From assembly GCA_903813345.2 (NCBI GenBank), contig CAIIXF020000008.1:14182822-14246821 (forward strand): DNA of 64,000 nucleotides, given 5' to 3'. Source of the DNA: Owenia fusiformis. Its lineage: Eukaryota > Annelida > Polychaeta > Sabellida > Oweniidae. The position numbers and the translations under genes were made by a program. A model generated the notes under the pieces. The model was not told the DNA's origin, made no database searches, and worked only from the letters and a program-made list of their open reading frames with translations. Below, one piece after another: positions 34,301 to 64,000 of this stretch (its first letter is position 1; each line of letters opens with the position of its first letter).

Positions 34301-35016
34301 TGAAGCTCCATGAAAGAATTCACACTGGTGAAAAACCATACAAATGTATATCATGTGACAAACGTTTTGATTATAAGTGCTCTTTAAAGATCCATGCTAG
34401 AACTCACTCTGTTGAACAAGTAAAGCAACAATCATTCAAATGTAAAGTATGTGAAAAATGTTTCTCCACGGGTAGCTACTTCAGGATTCATCAAAGAATT
34501 CACACTGGAGAAAAACCTTATAAGTGTACAGTATGCTCTAGGTGTTTTGCAAGTAGTTCTACTTTAAAGGTCCACGAGAGAGCTCACAATGTAGACAAAC
34601 GATTTAAGTGTCAAATATGTTTTAAAGCTTTTACTCGTCCTGAAAATTTAAAGTGTCATTTAACGATCCATACTGGTGAAAAATCATTTGAGTGTAAAGT
34701 GTGTAATAAAGGTTTTACTCATAGAAAGTTTTTAAAGGAACATGAGAGGAATCACACTAGTGAGAGAAAATTCAAGTGTGAACATTGTGATAAGTGTTTC
34801 AAACAGAATAAAAGTTTAAAGTATCACATGACACGACACTATGTAAGAAACACATTTAAGTGTAAACTATGTGCTGAATGTTTTTCAACTGCTGCCTCAC
34901 TAAAGAACCATCAAACAATCCATTCTTATGAAAAACCACAGTTATGTAATGTATGTGGTAAATGTTTTTCTCCTAGTTATTTAAAGGTTCATGAAAAAAT
35001 TCATTCTTGTAAATAA
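31396..35016 (+). CDS. C2H2 zinc-finger protein, cluster copy 2 (largest)
   Basis: A single open frame of 1206 aa from ATG 31396. Residues 42-329 are 18 copies of a 16-aa unit (HVVSPQNTIQGHTGSQ). Two copies of the family module follow: a YGLYDVHAASN block, SUMO-type motifs (VKVEP, IKQEP, VKQEL), DVIIAPDSHI, an NTVFAVEPGCSNMDS-like block, then three fingers. Module 1 fingers are at ~32870-33110 and module 2 at ~33490-33740; 15 more fingers follow to the end. Finger 2 of both modules ends RHKGTN, so Asn replaces the fourth ligand. Total ~21 fingers, 19 canonical. AATAAA at 35064-35069 lies 48 nt after the stop. A 5' UTR exon is likely (acceptor near 31322). The target is unknown; poly-finger families of this kind often bind mobile DNA, which is inference here. 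Confidence 0.9.
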   Translation: MDANVQINPEVEMSKVGLDAQEPTGTQNQQPVEQIQRFTSKYVGSTQNTIQRHTGCQYVVFPQNTIQGHTGSKHVVSLQNTIQGHTGSQHVVFPQNTIQGHTGSKHVVSLQNTIQGPTGSQHVVSFQNTIQGHTGSQHVVFPQNTIQGHTGSKHVVSLQNTIQGHTGSQHVVFPQSTIQGHTGSQHVVFPQNTVQGPTVSQYVVSPQNTIQGPTCSQNVVSPQNTIQGPTGSQYVVSPQNTMNECTGSQYVMSPQNTIQEPTGSQNVVSPQITIQGPTGSQYVVSPQNTMNECTGSQYVMSPKNTIQEPTGSQNVVSPQNTIGHTRPQSEYGLLVQYDGHIENSKTIQNKTNRYGLYDVHAASNAIATESTHENAENNVKVEPIYDTYQDFNDMRTTDCIIKQEPNNEQGHFECNIETVKIEPMESDEDKDIVSDVIIAPDSHITVKNEENVSNTVFAVEPGCSNMDSIKDSTKEVLKLQKTKDDEQGDLPYYQCETCGIRFINSILLQKHEVKHKDMYPVKCETCFKMFKSFNNLTRHKGTNAGEKQFKCKVCEKIFEHKCALRIHKKTHTEPKPNKRKQNIINGVKVGPIDDTYQNFNDKHTTDDCIQNVKQELDSEQKCFESNIETVKVEPMDPNEDKDIVSDVIIAPDSHIAIKTEETVSNTVFAAEKECSYMDSMKISTQEVIQKKDDCVQEKSPYFQCKTCGIRFINSILLQNHEVKHKDIYPVKCEICFKYFTSFYNFTRHKGTNTGETQFKCKVCEKIFEHKCALRIHIKTHAERKSYKCEVCGKCYEYSSGLECHARSHKGDKPYKCTLCDMRFGCKSALKEHQIIHTGETPFHCKICEKSFAYRSGLRCHIRTHNAVKPYKCTLCDKRFGYISGLKEHQRIHTGETPFHCKVCGKYFAFANSFKAHRKTHISLKSFKCKRCKKCFVYASSLIFHEKIHHNEKLFKCKWCDKCYVRVGRLKLHERIHTGEKPYKCISCDKRFDYKCSLKIHARTHSVEQVKQQSFKCKVCEKCFSTGSYFRIHQRIHTGEKPYKCTVCSRCFASSSTLKVHERAHNVDKRFKCQICFKAFTRPENLKCHLTIHTGEKSFECKVCNKGFTHRKFLKEHERNHTSERKFKCEHCDKCFKQNKSLKYHMTRHYVRNTFKCKLCAECFSTAASLKNHQTIHSYEKPQLCNVCGKCFSPSYLKVHEKIHSCK
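31519..32380 (+). repeat. 48-bp coding minisatellite in zinc-finger copy 2
   Basis: Eighteen tandem units encode the 16-aa repeat. The first half alternates GSK/GSQ and HVVSLQ/HVVFPQ forms and is nearly identical at the DNA level. The second half has a higher-order three-unit block containing NECTGSQYVMSP. The opposite strand and other frames are open only because the period is divisible by three. Confidence 0.92.
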
Positions 35017-35290
35017 CTTTTTGTTTGACGATCTGGAAAATAATTCACAAGCTGAAGTAAAAGAATAAATATCTTTTCTATTTTACTATATCCATGAGTG
35101 TTTTATTAAAGCTTTTTTGTTTTATTTTTTATTGAATGTAGCACTCATGAGTTTGAAAATGGAGGATTTTATTCAAAGAGTCTTGGTGTACAGTGAACCA
35201 TTTTCACCAATCAGTGATTTTAAAACACCAATCGTTGTTGGACTGAAAGTTCATTGGCACTAAAATGAATGAGCCTCATTGCTGTTTTTA

Positions 35291-36293
35291 GCTCACATGG
35301 TGAGCTTTTGCAATCGCTCACTTGTCCGTCTGTCTGTCCGTCCGTCTGTCTGTCCGTCAACAATAGTGGCACGTTTTAAAACCTCTGTCGATAGGATTCC
35401 TGTTTTAAGTTATTTCTGTTCAACATCAATACATTTAACTCCCCTATGACTCCTGGTTCAAAAGCTCGCCTATTTTCAAAATGGCCGTCATTTTTGTCTC
35501 GCAAAATTCACTTTTGACCTATTTCCAAGCTTTACAAATAATTTCAAGTGTCCTACATTGTAAAAATCCATGTCAATGTAAAGAGTAGATGTAAGAAATA
35601 ATTTTGTTACGAAAAATCAGCAAAAAATTATATCCATTTTTTTCATTTTTAGCCATTTTAGTTTACATTGATTTGTCAATCTGTCTCGCAAAATCCACTT
35701 TTGGACCATTTGCCTTAAACCCTCTGTCGATAGGATTCCTGTTTTAAGTTAATTTTGTTCAGCATCACTACAAAAAATCTCCTATGACTCTTGGTTCAAA
35801 AGCTTGCCTATTTTCAAAATGGTCGCCATTCTTGTCTCGCGAAATTCACTTTTGGCCCATTTCCTAGCTTTACAAATAATATTATATCGTTTTTTGTTTT
35901 TTTTTCAGCCATTTTAGTTAACATTGAATTGTCCATCTGTCTCTCAGTCAGTCCAAAATAGCGGCAAGTTTTAAAACCTCTGTCTTTCAAAACTTGGCTC
36001 TTTTTAAATCCTCTGTTGATAGGATTCCCGATTTAAAATATTTTTGTTCAACATCAATAAAGAAAGAAACCCTGTGACTCCTGCTTCAAAATCTCGACTA
36101 TTTTCAAAATGGCCACCATTTTTTGTCTCGGGAAATTCACTTTTGGCCTAGCTTTACAAATAAGTTCAGGTGTCCTGCATTGTAAAAAGCCATGTCTTTG
36201 TAAAGAGTAGTTGTATGAAATAATTTTGTCACAAAAAATCAGCAAAAAATTATATCAGTTTTTTTTTTCACTTTTGAGCAACACCATGTGAGC
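35291..36293 (+). repeat. GCTCACATGGTGAGC repeat, complete copy
   Basis: Begins GCTCACATGGTGAGC plus a GTCTGTCC microsatellite and ends ACCATGTGAGC, an inverted repeat of its own first 11 bases. The internal CCTCTGTCGATAGGATTCC unit recurs at about 35381 and 35720, with a diverged copy near 36010. Compare the truncated copy at 9183-10565. It is probably a non-autonomous element with very short terminal inverted repeats. Confidence 0.8.
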
Positions 36294-37701
36294 CCAGTAC
36301 CCACGGTACTAATTTTTTTATCATTCACTTACTTTTTATGACTTTAAATTAGAAGTTATTCTAGAAAAAATGTCTATGTGTTTATGTCTTTTCTAAAATA
36401 AACCAATGTTGATTGTCTAACTTAGTTGAGAAGAATATATTATGTTCTTGTTTTTTATACATTCTTATACAATGTCTTTTGGTGATTTAAGATTTGCATC
36501 ATACGTATATCTGTATATTGATTATATTTGAAGCAATAAATGAACAAAAAAGAAGAAATATATTATGTTTTAAATATACGATACCATTGGTTTCTATGTG
36601 AACTAAAAGTATAAAATGCATTTTCCTCTGAACCACTTTCATGCATTGATGAATTCATTTCTATTTATCAACCATTTATTAATTTTTGACAAAATAACAT
36701 GTGAGGATGAAGGTCATGCATTAGTGTGAATTATCGCTTACTGAAAGATGTGTGTTAAAATAACTTTTCCAAGTTATGATTTTTTAACGAAAGCTCTTCA
36801 AAGCCCAAATACCTATAGACATCATTTTAACTCAGCAACCTTAGGGGTTTTAACTCCAAAATCAATACTCATTGTTTAGATGTTATGAACTGTCCAGAAA
36901 AATATTGATTTTGTCAAAAACTCAGCATTAACATAATAAGGGTCAGAGTCTGGCAGTTACTATAGTGACAAATAATCATGAAATACACCTTTTAAATCAT
37001 ATTAAGAATTTCAAAATGCACCTCGCCCTTCCCTAACTTATAGTCTCTATGTATAGATATTAAGAATTACCATATTTGCTCCCTAAATAACAGTGCCTCT
37101 TTAATTTGTTTATGTGTAACACTGTCATCAAATTCAATTAAGATTTACTCAATGAATTTTTTCCTGTCTATTTGATTATAAGATTGACAATTTGACATTA
37201 ACATAGTGAGAGTCAGACAGTGAAGTACACCTTTTAAATCATACTAAGAAGTACCAAATCCCCTTACAGTCCCAATATATAGATATTAAGAGTTAACAAG
37301 AAAGGCCCTCCCTCTTCCGTAACTTATAGTCACAATCAGGTATAGAACATTGCATCTTTCTTTATCTTGATGTGAAATTGTAACAAGCTATGATATTTGT
37401 TAACACGCCAGAGGTTAATATATTATTTTTAGAAAATTTTGGAACCAATTATAAATTATGTCCTTTGCCTGTCAAGTTGACTTCTCAATACACATTTACA
37501 TTATAGAGATATGTCTTCTCTGAATCCTGGGGCATTCGACCCTCTTTACTCTCATCAAATATTCTATGTGATAACCTAATATGCAGAGTATAACCTTCAA
37601 AATTTACATCCTGTATTTTCAGTTTCTACATCAGGTGTGGTGTGTCTGAAGTTAACTAGGATACAAAGGAAATACTTAGAATAAAGCTCAGAATCCTGAC
37701 T
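36294..37701. other. Intergenic stretch before zinc-finger copy 3
   Basis: AT-rich, no gene recognised. Two related blocks near 36890-37050 and 37190-37340 share 'acattaacatag/taag..gtcagag' and 'tacaccttttaaatcata', so a diverged local duplication is likely. CATCCTGTATTTTCAG at ~37607-37622 is the likely 3' splice site of the leader exon of copy 3. Confidence 0.5.
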
Positions 37702-39921
37702 ATGGAGAAGAAGATCCAAAAACAAAGGATTGATGAAGATGCCAAAGTGAGTAAAGTTGGAATAGAAACCAAGTTTGTCCCAATTACAATACAGGGGCCT
37801 ACAGGGACTCAGTTTCAGCAGCCATCTCAACAAATATTACATGGAATTACTAGGCACCAATATATACTTTCTCATCTAAGTACAGTGCAAAGACCTACAG
37901 GGCCTCAATCTGTGGTGCCTCCCCAAAATGCTTTACAGGCTCCCCGAAATGCAATACAAGGACATACAGGGCCTCAGTTTATAGTATCTCCTCAAAATAC
38001 AATACAGTATGTGCTAACTCCTCCAAATAAAGTACAGGGAACAACAAGGCCTCAGAATGAGGTGCCTCCCCAAAATGTAATACATGGACCTACAAGGCTT
38101 CAGTGCCAAATGTTATCACAAAATACAATACAATATGTACTATCACCTGCTAATATAGTGCAGGGACCTACAAGGCCTCAAAATATAGGGTCTCAATATA
38201 AACTGTATCCTAAAAATAGCATGAATAATCCATTATCAGACCAATATGATGCTCATGTTAATAACACAAAACCCCTCACCCTCAAAGATAAAATGGATCT
38301 ATATGGACTTCATGATGTTCAAAATGCCTCAAATAATATGGAAGCAGAAAACAAAAACAAAAATCTTCTTAAAAGTTTGAAATCTATAGATGACAAAAAT
38401 CAGAATAGTGACAATACTAGTTTGGGAGTTAGCATTCAAAATATTAAAGTGGAACTGGTATCAGATACTGACCAGGAATGTTTTAAATCTAACACTGAAA
38501 TGGTTAAAGTTGAACCTGACGAGATTAATGTGACCGATGATACTGTTAAAAACCATATAATTACTGGTTATCATAAAACTGAGCTTAATTCAGAGGGTAC
38601 CAATGGAAAGACTGCATTCACTGTTGATCAAGGTATGGGTAACATACAGATGGATGGTTCAAAACACTTGAATGAACATATATCCACACTAAAAAGAACA
38701 CATGATATTGTGCAAGAAAGGTTGTCATCTTATAAATGCAATGTTTGTGGTGTACGATTCATAAATTCAAATTTACTGAAAAAGCATTTACTAGAAAAAC
38801 ATGCATATGTGTTTCCATCGCATTGTGAATGTGGTAGAAGTTTTGATACTCATTCTCGTTTTACACACCATCAGACAACTAACACTGGTGAGAAACCCTT
38901 CGAGTGTAAACAATGTGATGAATGTTTTAAACTACAATGTGCTTTTAAGAATCATGAAAAGACTCATAGACTCACACAGAAACCAAAGAACTCAAGAAGG
39001 CTCAAGGAAAAAATCAACGATTATGGACTCTATGATGTCCAAGCTGCATCAAATACTACTGAATCAGAAAATATAGACAAAAATGTCCTTAAAAGTATTA
39101 AGGTTGAACCCATAGATAACAAGGATCGGGAAAAAGACGATGGGGATATATCTACAGATAATGAAGAATACAAATATAATGATTTGGCTAAAGAAAAATG
39201 TCAAACCAGTTTAGATCCAAACGTTTGCTTTTCAAATTCAAATATTAAATGTGAACCAGACAGTGAAGAATATGGTGAATCTCACATTACAACAATTAAA
39301 ATTGAACCTGTTATGTCAAATGACACCCATGATATTAATGAAGACACCATAATTGCTCCTGACTATAACAGTGCAGTTAAGGTTGAGGAAAATTATAGCA
39401 ACTCTGTAATTGTTGTTGAACCAGGATGCAGTAACATGCAAATAGACAGTACAGAAGATTCTACTCAAGATTTGGCCACATTACAAAGAACACATGCTAC
39501 TGTACAAAAGAACCTATCACGGCATAAGTGCAATGAATGTGGTGTACAATTTATAAATTCCACTTTATTACAAACCCATATGATTAAGCATAGTGATGTA
39601 TACAAGTGTGAAATATGTAATAAAATCTTTAATGATTTTAATTATCTTCAACGCCATAAAGGAACTGGTGGGAAACCATTCAAGTGTAAATTATGTGATA
39701 AAGGTTTTGAACAAAAATGTGCTTTAAAGATCCATAAAAGAACTCATGTTGGAGAGAAACGATTCAACTGTAAATTGTGTGACAAAAGTTTTGCAAGTAA
39801 TCATTCTTTAATACTGCATGAAAATGTACATAATGGTGTGAAGCCATACAAGTGTAAATTGTGTGGAAAAGCTTTTTCACGTAATAATAATTTAAAGATC
39901 CATGCAAGGCGTCACTTTTAA
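37702..39921 (+). CDS. C2H2 zinc-finger protein, cluster copy 3
   Basis: A single open frame of 739 aa from ATG 37702. The N-terminus (VSKVGIETKF) aligns with MSKVGLDAQE of copy 2. Diverged Gln/Pro repeats follow (GPTRPQN, VSPQNTIQ), then module 1 (YGLHDVQNASN, VKVEP, three fingers ~38730-38970). Module 2 comes next (YGLYDVQAASN, IKVEP, IKCEP, IKIEP, IIAPDYNSAVKVEE, CSNMQIDS, three fingers ~39520-39750), with only two more fingers to the end (RHF-stop). Finger 2 of each module again lacks the last His (HHQTTN, RHKGTG), and in module 1 its first Cys pair is also compressed (HCECGRSF). The short finger tail and the retrotransposon fragment just downstream suggest a 3' truncation. It is the closest intact relative of the broken copy at 17.6 kb. 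Confidence 0.9.
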   Translation: MEKKIQKQRIDEDAKVSKVGIETKFVPITIQGPTGTQFQQPSQQILHGITRHQYILSHLSTVQRPTGPQSVVPPQNALQAPRNAIQGHTGPQFIVSPQNTIQYVLTPPNKVQGTTRPQNEVPPQNVIHGPTRLQCQMLSQNTIQYVLSPANIVQGPTRPQNIGSQYKLYPKNSMNNPLSDQYDAHVNNTKPLTLKDKMDLYGLHDVQNASNNMEAENKNKNLLKSLKSIDDKNQNSDNTSLGVSIQNIKVELVSDTDQECFKSNTEMVKVEPDEINVTDDTVKNHIITGYHKTELNSEGTNGKTAFTVDQGMGNIQMDGSKHLNEHISTLKRTHDIVQERLSSYKCNVCGVRFINSNLLKKHLLEKHAYVFPSHCECGRSFDTHSRFTHHQTTNTGEKPFECKQCDECFKLQCAFKNHEKTHRLTQKPKNSRRLKEKINDYGLYDVQAASNTTESENIDKNVLKSIKVEPIDNKDREKDDGDISTDNEEYKYNDLAKEKCQTSLDPNVCFSNSNIKCEPDSEEYGESHITTIKIEPVMSNDTHDINEDTIIAPDYNSAVKVEENYSNSVIVVEPGCSNMQIDSTEDSTQDLATLQRTHATVQKNLSRHKCNECGVQFINSTLLQTHMIKHSDVYKCEICNKIFNDFNYLQRHKGTGGKPFKCKLCDKGFEQKCALKIHKRTHVGEKRFNCKLCDKSFASNHSLILHENVHNGVKPYKCKLCGKAFSRNNNLKIHARRHF

Positions 39922-39949
39922 GATAAGGAAACAAGGGACTACTAATCAT

Positions 39950-40820
39950 CAGATTATATGTGGCGATTTGGGATGGCCAACTTTGAAACTAAGACGACGT
40001 TATTTTAAACTTCTTACTTTTTGTAAAATTGTTTATGGCAAATGCCCACATCATTACCAATCGCTGTTGCCTAACCGAGTTAATACTTGGACACAATATG
40101 CACTTAGATCTGCAAACTCGTTTGAGCTGGTAAAATTCAAAACGAATTACTACAAAAATTCATTTATACCTTCAACAGCGCGTGCTTGGAACGACCTGAC
40201 TACACAGATAAAAGATGAAATCAACTTTACGAAATGTAAACTTGAACTATCCAAGTATATTTACGGAGAACTTAAAGGAAAGTATCTTATAAAATTATAT
40301 AACATCAGCGATCGATTCTCTAATATCCAACACGCACGTGTGAGACTCGGCCACACCCTTCTCAATTCCTATTTGTTTAAAATGGAGAAGGTAAATTCTC
40401 CTAACTGCTCGTGCGGAATCCAAAATGAAACCATCTCTCACTACCTACTGATATGTCCAAACTTTACAGACCAACGAAACGATATGCTTTATACATTAAA
40501 TGATGTATGTGCTGAAAATCCTCATATAAACCTTAACTCTCAAAATGTTATCAAAGACACAATTCTCTTTGGGAACAAATTCTTAACAGTTGATGATAAC
40601 TAACGATTGATTTGGCACTACACAAGTTCATAAAAAGTACGAAGAGATTTTAATTTTTTGTCTAACTTGAGATGTCCTCTCTACCCAGGTACATTGTAAT
40701 ATGTTTGCTTTTTCTTTATTGTATCTGCATGTATTTAAATTCTGTACTTATATTTGTATCATGTAATTGAGAAGCATTTACATTAGCAATTATGCTATTT
40801 TGCTAATCAGAATAAATATA
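39950..40820 (+). mobile_element. 5'-truncated non-LTR retrotransposon, ORF2 C-terminal fragment
   Basis: An open frame to 40603 encodes LGWPTLKLRRRYFKLLTFC, a FIPSTARAWNDL segment, an ARVRLGHTLLNSYLFK segment and a terminal Cys/His cluster (CSCGIQNETISHYLLIC, C-x-C-x7-H-x4-C). These are typical of the region after the reverse transcriptase in Jockey/I/R1-type LINEs. The palm domain and endonuclease are absent, as after 5' truncation. The frame starts inside the last finger of the zinc-finger gene by chance; the recognisable element begins at about 39960. AATAAA at 40811-40816 may end the element and also serve the upstream gene. Confidence 0.85.
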
Positions 40821-42463
40821 GTATTATAACATCAGATGATAATTTAGGATTCCTATAAACTGTTATGATGGTTCCAGAGTAGCATTCAAATTACAATTAA
40901 AAGGACATTCCTGGCCAGACCATATGATAATAAATGTAAACAAGGCATTAACATGCAAAATGTCACCACTTGTCATTTTTTACATGCACTGAACTCTGAA
41001 TGCTGAACACAGACTGCTGATTGCCAAACACTGCCCTCAAAAAAGTTCAGAGACTATAACAATATAGTGGTGACATTATAATTGTTAAAAGAACAATAAA
41101 TAAAGATCCATGTTGAAACATGGACCTTATTTAACTTATTCTTTGAAATAAACTTTTGTTTGCATAACAAAGAATATGAATGAAAATAAGTATTCACATA
41201 GTTATTTAAAAGTAATAAGGTTGTATTCATTTAAACTCAATCTTTTGTTCCGATACATGCATAAGCCAAAAACAAGAATCCATCATATTTGGCAGTTCAA
41301 AATTGTATTTTTGTAAACAGTTCAAGTCATTAGAATCCTTAGCTAATATTTTGCAAAATGAGAAATGGTTCATATTTTAAAATGAAGCTGACCTAGTTTT
41401 GTTACATAATACGTCCAGCTTCTATTCAAAGTGAATACATTGAAAAATGTATGAGGAATAAAAATATTGTATATGAATTTGAACAATTATACAGTTAAAA
41501 CTGTATTTATCCTTAAATCTCATTGATGTATAATTACTTGTAAATAAAGTGTATTTGAAATATATGATTTTCTGAAAAAATAAATTGTTGCTTAGTTTAT
41601 AAGAATTAAACTGTATTTTCATAATCAATGTACCGTTTCAATATTTCCTCATGTCAAAAATGTCATTCACGACAATACAAGTAAATGTAGATATGACAAT
41701 TAAAATTTTCCTTCCTTGGAAACTATATGTCACCATTTCTGGTGGTGATGAAACAACTTTTTTCCTGATGCATACATCAATGTAGATTCAGCCTGATCCT
41801 CTCAAAATGTAATTTTCATGGAAAGATATTTCAAATGGTTACAAAAGTGACAATTGTCACAGATGCCAATGGCCAGCCACAAAAATGGTGGCTGTAACAA
41901 TACTTCACAATGTCCTTCCTGGTGGTGACACAAAAATACTTTTTTCTACAAGTATCTTTATTAATAAATCACCTCCATTTTGTCAAATTCCAAGTCATTT
42001 CAGAAAAAGCTAGCACCATTTGCAATGTACATGTCAGTCATAACTCACATATTCTAAATACTAACATTGACTGAATGTCATTGTTAACATAATTTCCCAA
42101 TTTTCCAATTAAAGAAATGAAAATGTTGGCATTAATTTTTTGTTTTGAAAATATATTATTTATATTTGTGAGAAGCAGGCCATTAACAACTATAGGAGAT
42201 TTCATTTCTGACTTCAAAATCTTTCCGAATATTTGCTCCATTAGCCCATTTCATCCTGATTGAGACTGACAGTCTTGTTCATTATCCTGATGGAAAGATA
42301 TGGCTGTAACTCGTAATCTGGGCATGACTTGAAGTCCATTGGTCCTATAAGGCACCCTAAAGGAATGCTGTAAATTCCTTCATCATCCTTTATTCCAATG
42401 TGTCTCTCCAAGTGGTCACTACACAATTTGTCTTGTACATCTTATTAAGAGGATATTGGGTCT
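40821..42463. other. Convergent intergenic region and NVL 3' UTR
   Basis: No further coding exon is seen. On the minus strand an AATAAA (plus TTTATT at 41957-41962) would give NVL a ~500-nt 3' UTR. The rest is AT-rich with no clear repeat. Confidence 0.5.
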
Positions 42464-63140
<20,677 letters not shown>

Positions 63141-63411
63141 ACTTCACATGTCCAAATGCCGCTCAAATAATAACAAATATTTGACCTACTTCTTTTTCAG
63201 CATAGATATCTCTTTGAATATGTATCTTTAATTACAGATACTTTCCTGAGGGTATCTATGGAATATTTTGCGGCAAAAACATACTTTATTAGCATATTTG
63301 TTATGAAGTATATGGTGAGTTTGTTAATATTAAAGAGGCTCCCAATGCATTCTGGGTAACAAACTAAAAGTTCGAAGCAGAAGTTCGTCTACATTTCGTC
63401 GATTTGCAACT
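63141..63411. promoter_or_regulatory. Bidirectional promoter region, NVL / SLC4A1AP
   Basis: The 271 bp between divergent ATGs contain TTACCCAGAATGCATTGGG on the minus strand (63358-63341), a near-consensus ZNF143/Staf-THAP11 site of the kind common in vertebrate bidirectional housekeeping promoters. No CpG-rich core or TATA box is evident. Confidence 0.6.
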
Positions 63412-64000
63412 ATGGCAAACCTCTCTGATGATGTTAGTGTTGAATTAAATAAGGACAACAACATTGTACAGCATCCTAATGCAGCGATGGAGCAGGATTC
63501 TTCCAGCGAACCTTCGAAACCACCAATTTCCACGACCAATTTCAAAATGCCGGTTTTTGGAAAAAGACCTGGTTTCAAAAAGCCAAATGTGTTTGCAAAG
63601 GAAAAGGTAGATGACGTTCAAAAAACTACACAAATGAAGCCTATCAAAGATTCAGAAAATTCTGAGCAAAAAGACAGTGACAAGAAAAAGGAAATCAATA
63701 ATTCTCCAAAATTAAAACCCACACCAGAACTTTCATCAGAGGAAAAGCGAAAACAAGCCCAAGTAATGATTCCCTACAAAGAACCAATTTGGAGTGGTGT
63801 TCCTGAGCAGCTATATACCTTCGATATTCTAAAATCTGGACAGATTGTCGATACAATAGATTTGACATCAAAGGGACATTATGTTTTTGGACGATTACCA
63901 AGCTGTGATGTAACTTTAGAGCATCCTTCTTTGTCCCGATATCATGCAGTAATTCAGTATTGCAGTACCCCTACTGAACGTCACCAGCCAGGCTGGTATG
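63412..64000 (+). CDS. SLC4A1AP: Kanadaptin, N-terminal part (runs off the window)
   Basis: ATG 63412 opens a frame of 196 codons to the window end. Residues ~1-115 are charged and low in complexity (FKMPVFGKRPGFKKPNVF, KKKEINNSPKLKP). YKEPIWSGVPEQLYTFDILK and the start of an FHA phosphopeptide-binding domain follow: YVFGRLPSCDVTLEHPSLSR with the conserved GR and SRYHAV motifs. This order matches kanadaptin, a nuclear FHA protein named for binding the kidney anion exchanger and since linked to RNA processing. No intron occurs up to the window end. Confidence 0.93.
   Translation, partial: MANLSDDVSVELNKDNNIVQHPNAAMEQDSSSEPSKPPISTTNFKMPVFGKRPGFKKPNVFAKEKVDDVQKTTQMKPIKDSENSEQKDSDKKKEINNSPKLKPTPELSSEEKRKQAQVMIPYKEPIWSGVPEQLYTFDILKSGQIVDTIDLTSKGHYVFGRLPSCDVTLEHPSLSRYHAVIQYCSTPTERHQPGWY

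Overview
The window is animal nuclear DNA: AT-rich, with long introns, GT-AG splice sites and dense dispersed repeats. Stretches such as ACATGTACATGTA, CCGT-rich microsatellites and GCTCACATGGTGAGC-type repeats suggest a marine lophotrochozoan, probably a mollusc. That placement is an inference from repeat style and protein similarity, not from a marker gene.

Layout. (1) 1-6191, minus strand: the 5' eight coding exons of striatin (STRN), the STRIPAK scaffold; its WD40 part lies outside the window. (2) 6435-17319, plus strand: the complete AP-4 adaptor sigma subunit (AP4S1), head to head with striatin across 243 bp and including a predicted 12-nt micro-exon. Its introns hold several repeat families, among them a nested pair of inverted-repeat elements. 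(3) 17.6-40.6 kb, plus strand: a cluster of a lineage-specific C2H2 zinc-finger family. It has three long open copies (25.7, 31.4 and 37.7 kb), one broken copy (17.6 kb) and a decayed finger array (28.3-30.0 kb). A GT31-type glycosyltransferase gene (20.2-22.7 kb) with a repeat-expanded stem and an altered DxD motif lies inside the cluster. A mariner-like element, a tRNA-derived SINE and a non-LTR retrotransposon fragment also lie there. (4) 42464-63140, minus strand: the complete NVL gene (AAA+ ribosome-biogenesis ATPase), 22 coding exons and about 1405 aa. It is unusually long because of two extra-large low-complexity exons, one carrying a heptad array with a Cys in nearly every repeat. (5) 50594-53021, plus strand: an ependymin-related secreted protein gene nested antisense in a large NVL intron, with a 43-bp minisatellite in its own intron. 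(6) 63412-64000, plus strand: the start of kanadaptin (SLC4A1AP), head to head with NVL across 271 bp that contain a ZNF143/Staf-like site.

Two divergent housekeeping gene pairs frame a fast-evolving middle. STRN/AP4S1 is also a head-to-head pair in human (STRN3/AP4S1, 14q12), so that arrangement may be ancient. The zinc-finger family shares a module: SUMO-type VKxE motifs, a conserved 'IIAPD' / 'CSNM' block, then three fingers of which the second always lacks the fourth zinc ligand. Many of the paired inverted repeats in introns are non-autonomous DNA transposons; three have TA or 8-bp target duplications that can be read directly. I cannot run searches, so gene names rest on recognised motifs and on splice reconstruction by hand.
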